Source: Candidatus Nitrotoga sp. LAW (GTDB lineage: Bacteria; Pseudomonadota; Gammaproteobacteria; Burkholderiales; Gallionellaceae). Taken from it: a DNA stretch of 64,000 bases. The notes under the pieces are model-generated. The model ran no database searches, was not told where the DNA came from, and saw only the letters and a program-made list of their open reading frames with translations. The stretch lies in contig QFXI01000009.1 in NCBI GenBank assembly GCA_003402315.1, positions 1-64,000 on the forward strand, in the 5' to 3' direction. Shown here in pieces: positions 25,682 through 33,379 of this stretch (its first letter is position 1; each line of letters opens with the position of its first letter). A program made the translations under genes and the position numbers.

Positions 25682-26413
25682 TTGAACTTAATTTAATGAT
25701 GGCATGCCAGACTACGCATGGAACAACAAAACGGAAAGACACTCCCGATGCAGGCATTAGCCGAAAGGCGCAGCAGTCAAACTTCGGGGAAAAGGGATGC
25801 TGGTAAATAACGTAGCGCGGGAGTACAAACTATCGCGAGGCACGGTCATCGCTGCGCATAAGGCATATTGTCTGGATGGTTGGGCGGGGATGGCATTAAA
25901 ACCACGTGGGCGCTCCACGGGAGTAGGACGAAGGCTGAATGCTGAACAGGAGAGCGAAGTTCAGAAACTTATTCGCGATAAGACCCCAGACCAGATAAAG
26001 ATGCCGTACGCCCTATGGAGTCGCACTGCAGTGATGGAATTGATAGAGCAACGGTTCAAGATAAAACTGCCTGTCCGGGCGGTTGGAACGTATTTGGCGC
26101 GCTGGGGATTTACCCCCCAAAAGCCGATAAAGAAAGCTTACGGGCAACATCCAGCCGAGGTGAAGGCATGGCTAGCGAAACAGCAGGACGAGATTGAAAT
26201 GTTTTACCTACCGAGTTACAGCCCTGATTTGAACCCAGGTGAAATGCTGAATGCCGATCTTAAACAGGCAGTGACGACCAAGGCATCTGCGCGAACAAAG
26301 GGGGGCCACTACTCAAGACGACTACCAGTCATATGCGCAAGCTACAGAAATCACCCAGGCATGTAAAAAACTACTTTGAACATGCTCCTGTAAAATATGC
26401 GGTTTAAGTTCAA
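25682..26413. mobile_element. IS630-family insertion sequence, degraded copy
   Basis: The outer ends carry the inverted pair TTGAACTTAA (25682-25691) and TTAAGTTCAA (26404-26413). Between them lies a transposase gene that is frameshifted twice and has lost its catalytic core. The element is non-autonomous and probably dead. Confidence 0.65.
25718..26407 (+). pseudogene. IS630-family transposase, frameshifted and internally deleted
   Basis: Reading begins MEQQNGKTLPMQALAERR at 25718; one extra base at 25772 shifts to AVKLRGKGMLVNNVAREYKL, then LSRGTVIAAHKAY, a helix-turn-helix, and SRTAVMELIEQRFKIKLPVR. At EVKAWLAKQQDEIEMFYLP the protein jumps from the first domain directly to the region near the third catalytic acid (SYSPDLNPGEMLN), so the first two acidic residues of the DDE triad are gone. 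A second frameshift near residue SARTKG hides the natural end (HMRKLQKSPRHVKNYF) that closes at 26407. Confidence 0.85.
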
Positions 26414-26475
26414 CAATTTATTACCGGATCAATAAACCAACGCTTTGTCCCCATTACTTATCGCAATTAAAGCAA

Positions 26476-26598
26476 TTAAAGCCAATGGCGGTAGCAGTGA
26501 TAATCCTCCTCAGTAAAGAAACACGGCTCGCGATTGATTCCTCGCTGCACAACGTGCTTCGGTATATCAGCTAGCTTAATACGTGGGCGACGTGGCAT
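26476..26598 (-). pseudogene. RAYT (REP-associated tyrosine transposase) N-terminal remnant
   Basis: 40 residues starting MPRRPRIKLADIPKHVVQRG and continuing NREPCFFTEEDYHCYRHWL, the N-terminus of REP-associated TnpA (IS200/IS605-like Y1 transposase). It stops at TAA; the HUH motif and catalytic Tyr are lost. A REP-like sequence sits directly in front of its start. Confidence 0.75.
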
Positions 26599-26603
26599 GG
26601 TGG

Positions 26604-26634
26604 CTCAAAATTAAATGCGATGCTGACCCCTTTT
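26604..26634 (-). repeat. REP-like sequence next to the RAYT remnant
   Basis: Read on the minus strand it contains AAAAGGGGTCAGCATCGC followed by ATTTAA, which parallels AAATGGGGTCAGACTCG and ATTTAA of the hairpins at 27721 and 28506. Thus the RAYT fragment and the hairpins probably belong to one REP system. Confidence 0.6.
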
Positions 26635-26659
26635 GACTTGAGCTTCACAGTTTATGTTC

Positions 26660-26706
26660 TTCCCTGGGCGGCTAATGCGGCGTCCCTCTCGACTGCCGGG
26701 TTAGGC
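26660..26706 (-). other. attC-like 5' half site after cassette gene
   Basis: On the minus strand, 36 bp after the stop of the 304-residue gene, GCCTAAC (26700-26706) fits the integron R'' box RYYYAAC and is followed by CCGGCAGTCGAGAGGGACGC, a typical attC left arm. No matching GTTRRRY end follows; the REP-like sequence and RAYT remnant occupy its place. Confidence 0.5.
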
Positions 26707-26742
26707 ATACGGTGAATATCACGGCCTCGTTGGTAAGAAAAC

Positions 26743-27657
26743 TTAACGCCCAAAAAACATTCGTCGATCTTCATCATTGTGTAAGCTGTGTTTGGCAATG
26801 TGGTAAATAGCTGGCTTAACGGCCTGTGACCACAACCGAAAAGGAAGCTCATCAATGCAAATTTCAGCGACTACAGTACAGAAATCCTTGTTGTAGCAGT
26901 CTTGAAGGATTTTCAAGTTTGTCGATGGAAAGCTGTCCTTGAACTCCTTGTTGAACTCAGGGTAGAAGTAGCGAATCAGAGCAGCTTCATACAAGGAAAT
27001 ACGCTCTTCCTCTGAAGTGTTGAATAACTTCTCTAATCCAGACTGAATCCGCGCACTTCCCTCGTCCCTGTTCTTAGCAAATGGATTTATTGTCGTTATC
27101 AACTGATTATTCGGCTGAACAGAAAGTAGTAATAGCGTTAGCCTATACCCGTTAGGTACTCCCTTCAGAGCAATTTTCTGGAGGGTTTCATGTTTTAGAA
27201 GTCGATCAATCGCATTTCTTGAACCGTCTTGTCCATAGGCCTGCCCTACGTACTTGACTTCAAAGTTGATTGCTTTCGAATCCGAACTAAGACGTGCCAG
27301 CATCTCAGTCTCATCCGGCCAACATCTCTGGCCGGATGCATCTTCCAAGTAATGCAGATCGCCGTCCATCTTTAGTGAAAGTTCTGAGGAGAGTTCATAA
27401 CCAACGATGTGCTCTGCTCCTAGTACCTCAAACTTAAGCTCTAGCGTGTTGTCGTTTTGTAGGGCGTTAATGAAATCAATTTTTGGGGTATAGCCAATAA
27501 GATATATGTGGCAAGTTTCAATGACGCTCATTAGCGGAGCGAGGGCTTCTTTGTTGTAAATACCTTCGGCAGGGATTGTGCAATAGTTAAAGGCATACAT
27601 TCCCAATGCATGCTCAATATCGAATGCGGCTTTCCCAAAAAAATCTTCCTTACTCAA
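26743..27657 (-). CDS. Uncharacterised protein, probable integron-cassette gene
   Basis: 304 residues, not recognised with confidence. A central stretch (KYVGQAYGQDGSRNAIDRLLKH, split as KYVGQAYGQ and AIDRLLKHETLQKIAL) resembles the strand-helix part of a GIY-YIG-type module, with the Tyr, Gly and Arg in plausible places, but this is weak. The start is a TTG at 27657, the first possible start after an in-frame TGA; an internal ATG (MYAFNYC) is an alternative. An attC-like half site lies 36 bp after its stop. It shows no signal peptide or membrane segment and could be a cytoplasmic nuclease or defence protein, which is speculation. Confidence 0.55.
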   Translation of the reverse strand: MSKEDFFGKAAFDIEHALGMYAFNYCTIPAEGIYNKEALAPLMSVIETCHIYLIGYTPKIDFINALQNDNTLELKFEVLGAEHIVGYELSSELSLKMDGDLHYLEDASGQRCWPDETEMLARLSSDSKAINFEVKYVGQAYGQDGSRNAIDRLLKHETLQKIALKGVPNGYRLTLLLLSVQPNNQLITTINPFAKNRDEGSARIQSGLEKLFNTSEEERISLYEAALIRYFYPEFNKEFKDSFPSTNLKILQDCYNKDFCTVVAEICIDELPFRLWSQAVKPAIYHIAKHSLHNDEDRRMFFGR

Positions 27658-27689
27658 CTGTTTTCACTCTCTTGCCTGTTCGGACACAT

Positions 27690-27884
27690 TTAGTTTTTGG
27701 AATAAATGGGGTCAATAAATGGGGTCAGACTCGATTTAATCTTCAAGTTAAATCGAGTCTGACCCCAATTTACCCTCGGCGCTCGGCGATCATCACCATG
27801 GACCCGCCAGGCCGCATATGCCAAAAGGCCGTAGCTGATCACGTTGATCACGCCAGGCGAAGTCAGAGCAACAGTTTCGTCCAC
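27690..27884 (-). pseudogene. Truncated small membrane-protein cassette gene
   Basis: A GTG at 27884 with AGGA nine bases upstream begins MDETVALTSPGVINVISYGL and continues LAYAAWRVHGDD, one hydrophobic helix. It starts 15 bp after the attC-like site. After about 39 codons the frame runs into the REP hairpin (27721-27766) and ends at 27690, so the natural C-terminus appears lost. I read it as a second integron cassette cut by the REP insertion. Confidence 0.45.
27721..27766. repeat. REP-type hairpin, copy A
   Basis: Two 19-bp arms (27721-27739 and 27748-27766) pair perfectly; the left arm begins GGGGTCAGACTCG, the loop is TCTTCAAG. The base run AATAAATGGGGTCA in front is duplicated. Copy B at 28506-28563 is in the opposite orientation, as its loop is the complement. 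Confidence 0.85.
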
Positions 27885-27899
27885 GATTGGATTCCTAAG

Positions 27900-27934
27900 G
27901 CCTAACGTTTGTCCCTTGGAACGAAATGTTAGAC
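27900..27934 (-). other. attC-like integron recombination site (short)
   Basis: On the minus strand GTCTAAC (27928-27934) and GTTAGGC (27900-27906) match the integron boxes RYYYAAC and GTTRRRY. The arms between pair as a hairpin with two mismatches and one extrahelical C, as attC sites do. At 35 bp it is shorter than the usual ~55-140 bp. The TAA inside GTCTAAC is the stop codon of the 179-residue gene, a common cassette arrangement. Confidence 0.6.
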
Positions 27935-28468
27935 GCTGCGCGCATAAGCATTGCTCAATGTTGAATAGAATATACGGCGCTTGGTAGATATCGCCTCCTT
28001 GTGAGATGCGAGGGCATCCGATGTACACTTTTTGCCATCAATGTTAGCAATTTTGAAGAAAGCGTCCAATGCGGTGCGAAGCTCCTGTAACTGCGTTTCT
28101 GCGTCATTTTCGCCCAACAGAAGCAGCTTGGCTCCACTTGAATTTAGAACTGTAAAACTTTCAAAAAATTTTGACTGTAGCGAATCTAGCTGAGCCTTAT
28201 CTGCATCAGTAAGTTTTTCTCCCTTGTCGCGTTTGTATACTCCGTTGCCAAGATTTGACCAGTAAAGCGAGGCAGCATTACATGCACTATCTACAGATTC
28301 TATGACTAACTCAATAATTTGTCTTCTTCGTTCGTTCAGTGCTTTCTTTGCCTGAATTGAATTGTTTAGCCATGCAACCCATACACCAAATGTGCCACCA
28401 ATAAGCGCGCCCAAGCCAATCTTTACAGCACTGTCTGCAACGTCAACCCAGGTAGTCAAATCAGCCAT
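27929..28468 (-). CDS. Small membrane-anchored protein in integron-like cassette
   Basis: 179 residues. An N-terminal glycine-rich membrane helix (IGLGALIGGTFGVWVAWL, residues ~17-34) is followed by a basic, helical cytoplasmic part (AKKALNERRRQIIELVIES) and long amphipathic helices to the end. I do not recognise the family. The gene sits exactly between a GTTRRRY box (28482-28488, minus strand) and an attC-like site overlapping its stop codon, with GGAG upstream of the ATG, as in an integron gene cassette. Cassettes often carry toxin, resistance or phage-defence genes, but nothing in the sequence proves that here. Confidence 0.65.
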   Translation of the reverse strand: MADLTTWVDVADSAVKIGLGALIGGTFGVWVAWLNNSIQAKKALNERRRQIIELVIESVDSACNAASLYWSNLGNGVYKRDKGEKLTDADKAQLDSLQSKFFESFTVLNSSGAKLLLLGENDAETQLQELRTALDAFFKIANIDGKKCTSDALASHKEAISTKRRIFYSTLSNAYARSV

Positions 28469-28481
28469 ATTTTTCTCCAGT

Positions 28482-28505
28482 GTCTAACGTAATTGAGTTA
28501 AGGGC
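28482..28505 (-). other. attC-like 3' half site, interrupted by REP hairpin
   Basis: The minus strand reads CTTAACTCAATTAC-GTTAGAC; GTTAGAC fits GTTRRRY and CTTAACTCA resembles the right arm of common attC sites. Its left half is missing: the REP hairpin begins at the next base (28506). The gene start follows 13 bp after the core. Confidence 0.55.
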
Positions 28506-28563
28506 ATAAATGGGGTCAGACTCGATTTAACTTGAAGATTAAATCGAGTCTGACCCCATTTAT
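28506..28563. repeat. REP-type hairpin, copy B
   Basis: Two 25-bp arms (28506-28530 and 28539-28563) pair perfectly around CTTGAAGA. The left arm starts ATAAATGGGGTCAG. It is inverted relative to copy A and abuts the attC-like half site. The following ~280 bp to 28847 hold no gene I can see. Confidence 0.85.
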
Positions 28564-28847
28564 TTTGGTTTTGGTTTCATTTATTGGTTTCATAAGCGAG
28601 TAATGCTGCCTATATCGGTACACATTATCAAGCATCACCAACTCCCCAATACTTTTCATTACCTAAGTCGTTGCATTTGGCTAAATTTTTATTATAGAGC
28701 GGCCTAAAATTCTGTAGGTGGAAGTTCAAGCTGTTTCTCTGGATCCCCTCAGTTACTTGATCGGCCACTCTCTTAAACTCAATGCATTATTGTCTTAAAT
28801 ACGGGGATCATTATAGTCTTCATTATTTCATGTCTGAGAATGCTGCT

Positions 28848-30200
28848 TCAGTTTAAGCTGGCTTCGTCGTCCAGCCGATAAAGGTTGTAACGCGCCTTGT
28901 AGAAACTCGGATCGAGTTGCAATGCAATAGTAAATTCGCGCCGTGCTTCATCATTTCGGCGGGCTAACATGTACGCATAACCAAGGTTGTTATGCACGCG
29001 CGCCTTGTTAGGCGACCTTATTGCGGTATCTTCCCATAAACGAATCTCGCTCACATAGTCCTGGTTTCGCAGAACAGTAAGGGAAGCCAAGCCTAGCAGC
29101 AGTAGCGCAACGAAAGCCTGGGTTCTTGTTCCGTCCGTCCACAACCTCAGCTCGATACACAAAGCAAGAGAGAGTGGCCATCCGGCCAGATACATCTGAC
29201 GGTCGTTGGCGATATCGATACGCGGCAGAAAAAGATGCAACGGGATTAGCTGCAACATCGCCCACGCCAAGGCGAAACTGATCCACGGGCGTTCACGCCA
29301 GCAGACTACCATGATCACGAATAACGCAAGAAAGAAGACCAGTGGCAGCAAAATGGCGGAAAAATCGTTTTGTAGCAATAGGTCCGGATCAATATTCAGC
29401 CATAACGGTAAAGCCCATTGCCGCATTAGGTAGGAAAAGGCAGTAATTTGATTTGCTATATTGCCTTGCAAAGAATTGAGCTGGGCACTGCGTTCCATAT
29501 GTGACAGGTAGCTGTCGTTGAACAGAAAAATCAGCGCGCCCAAAATCAGCACCAACCAGCTCGGCCATTGCGGCCTCAGGGCGCGTTTCCATTTGCCGCC
29601 ACAAGCATATTCCCACAACAACAGCACCAGCGGAAACGTCACGGCGGTTTCTTTGACGCCCAAGGCAATGACGAAGAGCAGCGGAGCCAACCCATACACT
29701 TTGACGCTGTTTTGCTGCGTGCGTCCGCTGATGTAAGCGAGCAGCCCTGCCAGATAGAACAGCGTCATCAATGAAGTGGAACGGCCGCATATATAAGTGA
29801 CGGCCTCGGTATAGACGGGGTGGGCGGCAAACAACAACGCGACGAAAAACGGAACGTGCCGGAGTTTATCCTGCTGCCATTGTTGCTGCACAAAGGCCTG
29901 CGCTAATCTGTAGACCAAGTAAGCATTGGTCAGATGGATTAGCAGGTTGGTGAGATGAAATCCGATCACACCCGTGCCCATTGTCCAGTTGAGCGTGTAG
30001 CTGAACTTGAGCAGGGGTCGGATGCCGAGGGATAAACCTTCTGCCCAGCCTGCCCAAGAGTGTACGCCCGGATTGTTGACGATTACATTGTAGTCATCGA
30101 ACTGGAATGTGCCGTTAAGTGCATTTGCGTAGCAGATTGATACTGCCAGCGTGAGCCATAGCAATACGCTGAAATCCGTTTCAGGAAGCCGCACGGGCAT
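28848..30200 (-). CDS. Multi-pass membrane protein with C-terminal TPR (GT-C / TMTC-like)
   Basis: 450 residues with about ten membrane helices. The first luminal loop has FQFDDYNVIVNNP, an acidic motif typical of GT-C glycosyltransferases and TMTC/DUF1736-type proteins, and HLTNLLIHLTNAYLVY follows. Near the end PNKARVHNNLGYAYMLARRNDEA and IALQLDPSFYKARYNL form TPR repeats. It may transfer sugar from a lipid carrier to protein or glycan outside the membrane. It overlaps the start-side neighbour (D,D-carboxypeptidase) by 20 bp, so the two are cotranscribed. Confidence 0.75.
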   Translation of the reverse strand: MPVRLPETDFSVLLWLTLAVSICYANALNGTFQFDDYNVIVNNPGVHSWAGWAEGLSLGIRPLLKFSYTLNWTMGTGVIGFHLTNLLIHLTNAYLVYRLAQAFVQQQWQQDKLRHVPFFVALLFAAHPVYTEAVTYICGRSTSLMTLFYLAGLLAYISGRTQQNSVKVYGLAPLLFVIALGVKETAVTFPLVLLLWEYACGGKWKRALRPQWPSWLVLILGALIFLFNDSYLSHMERSAQLNSLQGNIANQITAFSYLMRQWALPLWLNIDPDLLLQNDFSAILLPLVFFLALFVIMVVCWRERPWISFALAWAMLQLIPLHLFLPRIDIANDRQMYLAGWPLSLALCIELRLWTDGTRTQAFVALLLLGLASLTVLRNQDYVSEIRLWEDTAIRSPNKARVHNNLGYAYMLARRNDEARREFTIALQLDPSFYKARYNLYRLDDEASLN

Positions 30201-30978
30201 GATCGAAAGCGAGATCGAGAATGTCTACAGCATCCCACCAACGGTCTTTGCCATGCAACATCACGAGCAGCACCTCGTGACCACTTCGCTTGGCAAAGGC
30301 TACAAGACACTTGCCGGCATTGGGTGTGTAACCGGTCTTGAGGCCGAGTGCGCCATCGTAGCGACCGATCAGCGCGTTCTTGTTTGCCAGCGTGTAAAGC
30401 TTCTTGCCGTCTAACGTGGCGATCTGCAAGTTTTTTTGCGAGGTAATTTCGAGCAATGAGGGATATTTGAGTAACTCATGCGCCAACCGCGCAAGATCAT
30501 GTGCGCTGGAATAGTGTTGGGTAGCGTCATGCCCGCAGGCGTTGGTAAAATGTGTGTCGCGCATACCAAGCTCTTTTGCGCGGCGATTCATTTGAGCCAC
30601 AAAGCGTGTTTCACTTCCGCCCAAGTGATCGGCAAGCGCATGGCAAGCGTCATTGGACGACGCGGTCATCGTAGCGGCGAGCAAGTCTTGCACACGGAAG
30701 CGTTCGCCAGCCTTGAGCACGATACGCGAACCCGTCTCAAGTGTAGATGCCAGGCTGATCGATACCGCTTCTTGTAACTGTCCTTGTTCAAGAACCAGCA
30801 GCGCGGTCATCAACTTGGTCAAGCTGGCAGGCGGCAAGCGATCATTGGGACGATGTTCCCAAATGGGTGCACCATCCACTTTGACGAGATAGGCGTTAGC
30901 GGCCTGTGGAAAAGGATCGGGCTGCGCCTGTGCCGCCATGATGTGGCACCACAGGAACAGCCCGACTAAATACTTCAT
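30181..30978 (-). CDS. D-alanyl-D-alanine carboxypeptidase (peptidase S11, PBP5-like)
   Basis: 265 residues after a signal peptide ending AAQAQ. The three penicillin-binding motifs are present: SLTK (SxxK, with catalytic Ser), SSND (SxN) and KTGYTPNAGK (KTG). It trims the last D-Ala of peptidoglycan stem peptides in the periplasm. It lacks the ~110-residue C-terminal stalk and amphipathic anchor of PBP5, so it is a single-domain form. It is encoded 3 bp after the DUF3617 gene. Confidence 0.9.
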   Translation of the reverse strand: MKYLVGLFLWCHIMAAQAQPDPFPQAANAYLVKVDGAPIWEHRPNDRLPPASLTKLMTALLVLEQGQLQEAVSISLASTLETGSRIVLKAGERFRVQDLLAATMTASSNDACHALADHLGGSETRFVAQMNRRAKELGMRDTHFTNACGHDATQHYSSAHDLARLAHELLKYPSLLEITSQKNLQIATLDGKKLYTLANKNALIGRYDGALGLKTGYTPNAGKCLVAFAKRSGHEVLLVMLHGKDRWWDAVDILDLAFDHARAAS

Positions 30979-30981
30979 TCT

Positions 30982-32007
30982 TTAAAAACCGAACAACCCC
31001 TTCAGTTTTTTGATCCCTTCCAACATATTATTGGCTGGGTTGTTTGCGGAAGGCTTCTCGTCGGCTGGATTGTTTGCAGAGGGCTTGTCGTTGGCTGGAT
31101 TGTTCGCAGAGAACTTACCCGATTCATGGGAAACATCCGCTTCACTTGGCTTACTATCATCCACAACGTCTTTCACGCCGCCCATGCATAGTTGGAAGCT
31201 CTCAGCGCTAGTCTTGCCTGTGTAGCTGCGGCCCTCGCATGCTTTGCGGCGTCTTTCTTCGCGATAAACCTTAGCTTCTGCCGGACAGTATGCAGATAGC
31301 TGCTGATAATTATTGCCATTAAGCCCCTTACAAATCGTCTTGGTGGTGGCAGCCATATCCAACTTACACTCTTTAGCGATGGAAGCGCTTTTTGGTTGTT
31401 GATCATGCTGAAGTAGCATGGCATAGGTTTGCACGTCTTTAGAGGCATCCTTGCGCACAATATCGCACAACTTTTTGCGCTGGTCGGCGCAATTGGTAAA
31501 GATGTGATCAGCGCTGCCGATCCAGACAACCGCGCTGTCGTATGCAGAGGTGTCACACATTTGCGCTTTTGCTTTAATAAGCAACTCTTCCGAATCACAA
31601 GCTCCTCCAATGCGCTTGCCGCTGAAAGCCATGTTCATACTAACTTCCTGGCCTTCTGATTTGCCTGATAACTGCATCTTGCCTGCGTAGCCATTGGAAG
31701 TGGCAGTTTGCTCGCCAACGCCTGTCATTATCTCCCCGTTATGGTCGCAACGCGCTTTCCACGAGACTTTATTACCAACGTTTTTGATGTCGGACATCTG
31801 GCAATTCTTGTCGCCGGAAGTCTTTCTGGGATCGTTTTCGCCGCCTTTGGCTATACACACCTTCGTCGTAGTGGCGGGCATCGCGAAAGGCATGCCAGGA
31901 ATTTCCATCTTGGAAGAGATTTCCCAGTATTCACCAGGTGTGGCATAGGCTACAGCACCTAACATACTCATCATCATGACTATAATGGCGGTAAAGTATT
32001 TATTCAT
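30982..32007 (-). CDS. DUF3617 family secreted protein with C-terminal repeats
   Basis: 341 residues. A signal peptide (MSMLGAVAYA) and the DUF3617 pattern (PGEYWEISSKMEIPGMPFAM, then KVCIA...) open the protein, and many cysteines follow (for example CQMSD, CDHNG, ACDSEE, NCADQRKKLCD), suggesting disulfides in the periplasm. The tail holds three near-identical ten-residue units of the form SANNPANDKP before MLEGIKKLKGLFGF. Function unknown. Its stop is 3 bp before the carboxypeptidase start. Confidence 0.8.
   Translation of the reverse strand: MNKYFTAIIVMMMSMLGAVAYATPGEYWEISSKMEIPGMPFAMPATTTKVCIAKGGENDPRKTSGDKNCQMSDIKNVGNKVSWKARCDHNGEIMTGVGEQTATSNGYAGKMQLSGKSEGQEVSMNMAFSGKRIGGACDSEELLIKAKAQMCDTSAYDSAVVWIGSADHIFTNCADQRKKLCDIVRKDASKDVQTYAMLLQHDQQPKSASIAKECKLDMAATTKTICKGLNGNNYQQLSAYCPAEAKVYREERRRKACEGRSYTGKTSAESFQLCMGGVKDVVDDSKPSEADVSHESGKFSANNPANDKPSANNPADEKPSANNPANNMLEGIKKLKGLFGF
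31033..31122 (-). repeat. 30-bp tandem repeat in the DUF3617 gene
   Basis: Three units (31033-31062, 31063-31092, 31093-31122) each begin GGCTGG on the plus strand and encode SANNPA(N/D)xxP on the minus strand. The third is diverged. In-frame unit length allows length change by slippage without breaking the gene. Confidence 0.8.
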
Positions 32008-32355
32008 GATCGTTCCATAAAATTGATTGGTTGCTGAGAGATTATAAATCTAAGCCTAGCTGCGCGTTGAATTTTACCCGCTCTCAACTTACCCTATGAG
32101 TTCAAGTTCAAAGTACAACGGCTAAAGGAAGCTTACTATAGCGCATAGCTTTTCCGGGAAATACTCTTTGCTATTTGCAAAAATAAATCTTCCAGAAAAG
32201 GAAGTCCATAAGTTGAACAAACAGCGTTTTACCGATGTTCATCATGGCAGCCTCCGGCAGAAAAACAGGGATACGACTAGAACCGCTCTTTGCCAATATC
32301 CTTCATTGCTTGGAATTCTGAATCTATCATGGCTTTCAGCGATTCACCCTTTCGT
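32008..32355. other. Intergenic stretch before DUF3617 / after gpsA
   Basis: About 350 bp with no credible gene on either strand. It must hold the promoter of the DUF3617 operon near 32010-32100. I see no repeat or RNA signature. Confidence 0.4.
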
Positions 32356-33360
32356 TTAACCGGTCCGCAGTGAGTTAAATTCAGAGTTGGGCGCACGGTT
32401 GAGCAATGCCTCGACCGCGCTCGCTGCCGGAACCTGCTCATATAATACGCTGTAAACCGCAGCACAGATCGGCATGTCTACGCCCAGGCGTTGTGCCAAG
32501 TGATGCACTTCTCGCACGGTATAAACGCCCTCCGCCACGTGCCCCAGTTGACCCAGAATGTCCGGCAACGCCTGTTGTTTTGCCAGCAAAATGCCAACCT
32601 GTCGGTTGCGCGACAGGTCACCGGTGCAAGTTAAGATCAAATCGCCAGCGCCAGACAACCCACTCAAGGTTTCCGCACGCACACCCATTTTCAATCCCAG
32701 CCTCGTCATTTCTGCCAGCCCGCGCGTAATCAGCCCGGCGCGTGCATTTTGCCCATAACCCATGCCTTCGGCGATGCCAGCGGCAATAGCCAGCACGTTC
32801 TTGACAGCGCCACCCACCTCTACACCCATTACATCGGTGCTCGAGTAGATACGCAAGGACGAATGATGCAAGGATTGCGCCATCTGCTTGGCAAATTCTC
32901 CATCACTAGACGCCAAAATCATGGCCGTGGGAAGACCGCGCGCCACTTCCAAAGCGAAGCTTGGCCCGGACAGCACGCCGCAGGTAAAATTTTTCGGTAA
33001 CGTTTCTGCGGCCACTTGATGCGGCAGCTGTGTGGTGCCCGCCTCGAAGCCCTTGCACGCCCAGATTACTGGAATCGGCATGGGCATTGCCGCAATCTGC
33101 TGTAGCGTGGCACGCAGGGCGGCAATTGGCACAGCAACCAATATCAATTCCGCGCCAGCGAATGCAACATGCAAGTCGGCAGTAAGATTCAGATCCGGTG
33201 GTAATGGAATTTCCGGCAGGTAACGCTGATTGCAGCCAGTGGCACGCATTGCTTCGATTTGCGCCGCGTCGCAGGCCCATAATGTAACGCAATGACGCGC
33301 AGACAGATTGATAGCCAGCGCACTACCCCATGCGCCAGCACCCAGTATAGTAATGTTCAT
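32356..33360 (-). CDS. gpsA: Glycerol-3-phosphate dehydrogenase [NAD(P)+]
   Basis: 334 residues, full length. The N-terminal Rossmann motif ITILGAGAWGSALAI, the WACKGFEAGT loop, LSGPSFALEVARGLPT, the active-site Lys in GVEVGGAVKNVLAIAAGIAEGMGYG and the C-terminal GDLILTCTGDLSRNR all fit GpsA. It reduces dihydroxyacetone phosphate to sn-glycerol-3-phosphate for phospholipid synthesis. It is at the end of a run with an SH3 protein and secB, a common proteobacterial order. Confidence 0.96.
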   Translation of the reverse strand: MNITILGAGAWGSALAINLSARHCVTLWACDAAQIEAMRATGCNQRYLPEIPLPPDLNLTADLHVAFAGAELILVAVPIAALRATLQQIAAMPMPIPVIWACKGFEAGTTQLPHQVAAETLPKNFTCGVLSGPSFALEVARGLPTAMILASSDGEFAKQMAQSLHHSSLRIYSSTDVMGVEVGGAVKNVLAIAAGIAEGMGYGQNARAGLITRGLAEMTRLGLKMGVRAETLSGLSGAGDLILTCTGDLSRNRQVGILLAKQQALPDILGQLGHVAEGVYTVREVHHLAQRLGVDMPICAAVYSVLYEQVPAASAVEALLNRAPNSEFNSLRTG

Positions 33361-33379
33361 CTTATCAAGAGGCGGATGG

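Noticed and set aside
31033-31122. CRISPR array
   Set aside because: The repeat is a coding tandem repeat with no spacers; no spaced direct repeats or cas genes were seen anywhere in the window.
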